From positions 1 through 7,616 of the forward strand of contig JAUVUV010000096.1 of the NCBI GenBank assembly GCA_030604975.1: DNA of 7,616 bases, in the 5' to 3' direction. Positions 6,399-7,616 of the stretch are shown one piece after another. This stretch comes from Candidatus Glassiibacteriota bacterium. Lineage in GTDB: Bacteria > Gemmatimonadota > Glassbacteria > GWA2-58-10. The translations under genes and the position numbers were made by a program. Within the stretch, counting starts at the first letter, position 1, and every line of letters begins with the position of its first letter. Below the pieces are notes generated by a model, which was given only the letters and a program-made list of their open reading frames with translations, was not told the origin of the DNA and did not search any database.

Positions 6399-7187
6399 AT
6401 GCCCCAGGTACTGGCCCTCGATTTCGATGGTGTAATCAGCGACAGCCTGCTCGAAGCATACCTTCTGACCTGGCGTATTGCCGGGAAAATAGAGCCCCAA
6501 CTCGCAGTGGCCGGAGGCCGTGTCCCCGGCCTGGACAATATTCACTCCTTCCGCGATCAACACCGAGAACACTGGGAGTCTTTTTCACGTCTGGTGCCTT
6601 TCGGCAACCGTGCCGAGGATTACCTGGTGATCCAGCGCGCGGTTCAGCTGGGAAAATCTTTCGGCACTCAGGAAGAGTTCAACAGCTTCTGTAAGACCTT
6701 GGATCCCCGCCAAATGGATGATTTCCACGAGGAATTTTACCGGGAAAGATACCGCCTTGCCGAGCACCACTGGGAGGGCTGGATCGCGCTCAACAAGCCT
6801 TACCCCGGAATCAGGAAAGCGATAGAGGCTCTCTCCTCGTACTTCGAGCTTGCCGTGGCCACATCGAAAGACTCACAGACCGTGCACGCTCTTTTGGACA
6901 GCTACGGGCTTGGCTCGCTTTTCGGCCCGGGCCATGTGCTGGACAAATCGATGGGCGGCTCCAAGCGAGCCCACCTGGCCACTCTCCGTGATATATTCAA
7001 CTGCACGTACTGCGAGATGACTTTTATCGACGACAAGGTGGCCCACCTGATTGATTGTTCGGACCTTGGAGTACGTCTCTTCATGGCTGGCTGGGGTTAT
7101 AACAGCACCCAAGAGGCAGAGCTCGCTGCAAGCCGGAATATCCCCGTGCTCCAGATTGAAGAACTATCATCTCTTTCACCCCGATAA
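6399..7187 (+). CDS. HAD-superfamily phosphatase, substrate unknown
   Basis: This is a 262-residue cytoplasmic HAD hydrolase. Motif I is LDFDGVISDS, with nucleophile D8 and acid/base D10. Motif II is AVATSKD (152-158, T155/S156). Motif III is probably K189 in GGSKRAHL. Motif IV is FIDDKVAH (D211, D212). Between motif I and about residue 130 lies a long, mostly helical segment rich in aromatic and acidic residues, consistent with a C1-type cap that determines substrate. FIDDK followed by GVRLFMAGWGYNS resembles phosphoglycolate-phosphatase-like members, but the cap does not identify a substrate. The ATG at 6399 follows a weak GAGA and lies 15 nt after the ROK kinase stop codon, so the genes are probably one transcript. 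A sugar-phosphate substrate is suggested only by that neighbour. Confidence 0.85.
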   Translation: MPQVLALDFDGVISDSLLEAYLLTWRIAGKIEPQLAVAGGRVPGLDNIHSFRDQHREHWESFSRLVPFGNRAEDYLVIQRAVQLGKSFGTQEEFNSFCKTLDPRQMDDFHEEFYRERYRLAEHHWEGWIALNKPYPGIRKAIEALSSYFELAVATSKDSQTVHALLDSYGLGSLFGPGHVLDKSMGGSKRAHLATLRDIFNCTYCEMTFIDDKVAHLIDCSDLGVRLFMAGWGYNSTQEAELAASRNIPVLQIEELSSLSPR

Positions 7188-7221
7188 TTAATCACTATAG
7201 TCAGAATGTGAGCTTTTTCGC

Positions 7222-7249
7222 CAGGAGCGCTCGGCTCTTCCTGCCTTTT
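7222..7249 (+). terminator. Possible weak terminator after the ROK-HAD unit
   Basis: CAGGA (7222-7226) can pair with TCCTG (7239-7243), or alternatively AGGAGC with GCTCTT around a 5-nt loop. The stem is followed by CCTTTTG, a short T-run. It lies about 35 nt past the HAD stop codon, where a terminator would be expected, but the stem has alternative pairings and the T-run is only four bases. Confidence 0.3.
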
Positions 7250-7377
7250 GCTGCCAGCGATAACAAATTTTCCCTGATTGCGAAATGCAATATCAGTCCC
7301 CAGGCAAGTACTACGGAATCAACAGGGATTTTGCAGATACGCGGCTTGTGAGATTTTCCGGAATTGTAGATTTACTT

Positions 7378-7511
7378 ACACACCCCGCCTGCTAGGCAGG
7401 CACCCCTCTTGGTAGAGGGGATTTTTGCCCTCCCCGGTCACCTTTAATACAGTGCTGGGAAGGGGATTTGGAGAAAAGTCCCCTCTATCAAGAGGGGACA
7501 CAGGGGTGTGT
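7378..7511. mobile_element. 134-bp MITE-like element with inverted repeats
   Basis: The ends are perfect 9-bp inverted repeats, ACACACCCC (7378-7386) and GGGGTGTGT (7503-7511), flanked on both sides by CTT (7375-7377 and 7512-7514), which could be a 3-bp target duplication. Each arm carries a hairpin: CCCCTCT-TGGT-AGAGGGG (7403-7420) and GTCCCCTCT-ATCA-AGAGGGGAC (7478-7499). These are near-identical to each other in inverted orientation, and the inner parts (CTCCCCGGTCAC and GTGCTGGGAAGGGG) also partly pair, so the whole unit can fold into a long hairpin. It has no coding capacity. It fits a non-autonomous miniature element or dispersed intergenic repeat; the mobilising enzyme is not in the window. 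A role as a transcript-end structure for the HAD gene is the alternative. Confidence 0.6.
7387..7401. repeat. GCCTGC-TAG-GCAGGC hairpin inside the left arm of the element
   Basis: A perfect 6-bp stem with a 3-nt loop sits between the terminal repeat and the first internal hairpin of the left arm only. The right arm has just a few bases (ACACA on +) at the equivalent place. It therefore looks like a small insertion nested in the element, or a side hairpin that one arm has lost. Confidence 0.5.
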
Positions 7512-7586
7512 CTTGCTTGAATGAAAGATATTTCAATATCTCGAAGTCTTAACATGGATCAAAGAGGGCAATCAAGTGGAAACCTG

Positions 7587-7612
7587 TAAGGTCACGGCGC
7601 GCCGTGACCTTA
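7587..7612. repeat. Perfect 26-bp palindrome at window edge
   Basis: The left half TAAGGTCACGGCG and right half CGCCGTGACCTTA are exact reverse complements with no spacer, centred between 7599 and 7600. Neither strand shows a T-run after the stem (AAAA follows on +, CAGG on -), so it is not a usual intrinsic terminator. A dimeric protein binding site with GGTCAC/GTGACC half-sites, a cruciform, or the end of another repeat are possible. The window stops four bases later. Confidence 0.6.
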
Positions 7613-7616
7613 AAAA

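Larger units (their letters stand above)
7188..7616. other. Non-coding right end with repeats
   Basis: No credible reading frame is seen in this 429-bp stretch. It contains a weak terminator-like hairpin after the HAD gene (7222-7249), a 134-bp MITE-like element (7378-7511), a short AGATATT/AATATCT inverted repeat with a 2-nt centre (7526-7541), and a perfect 26-bp palindrome at the edge (7587-7612). The bases between 7250 and 7377 show nothing I can name. Confidence 0.6.

Noticed and set aside
7403..7499. Two similar hairpins as a possible CRISPR-like repeat pair
   Set aside because: There are only two units, in inverted rather than direct orientation, with no spacer series. They are arms of one inverted-repeat element.

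Overview
This is a bacterial chromosomal window with ordinary single-copy genes, no RNA genes and no CRISPR array. The coding parts are of middling GC. Some starts carry a good AGGAG (2557 on +, and a short frame at 450 on -), while others (prephenate dehydratase, ROK kinase) have AT-rich leaders with no visible Shine-Dalgarno. Translation uses the standard code. Nothing fixes the taxon. The gene mix and patchy Shine-Dalgarno use would suit an uncultured bacterium, perhaps of the wider FCB assemblage, but that is only an inference.

Layout. Positions 1-369 hold a GC-rich block with no certain gene. On the minus strand, a FemAB/GNAT-like transferase (522-1616) is followed by a well-initiated but very short frame (370-450) that looks like the 5' end of a broken gene. 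From 1617 to 2556 lies a long, largely AT-rich divergent intergenic region with several inverted repeats and a possible decayed paralogue fragment. From 2557 everything reads on the plus strand: a membrane-anchored coiled-coil protein (2557-3408) and a secreted protein (3450-4226), both unrecognised and probably co-transcribed. They are followed by pheA (4336-5145, own sigma70-like promoter), a ROK-family sugar kinase (5391-6383, own promoter) and a HAD-superfamily phosphatase (6399-7187, 15 nt behind the kinase). After 7187 the sequence is non-coding. It carries a 134-bp MITE-like element and a perfect 26-bp palindrome at the window's right edge.

How the genes work together. Prephenate dehydratase makes phenylpyruvate for phenylalanine synthesis. 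The ROK kinase and HAD phosphatase form a likely two-gene unit of phosphorylation and dephosphorylation, with unknown substrates. The coiled-coil and secreted proteins are the only pair here whose function cannot be read from family knowledge. No convincing new defence or mobile system is seen. The items most worth a second look are the MITE-like repeat, the unclassified block at the left edge beside the truncated frame, the envelope pair, and the edge palindrome.
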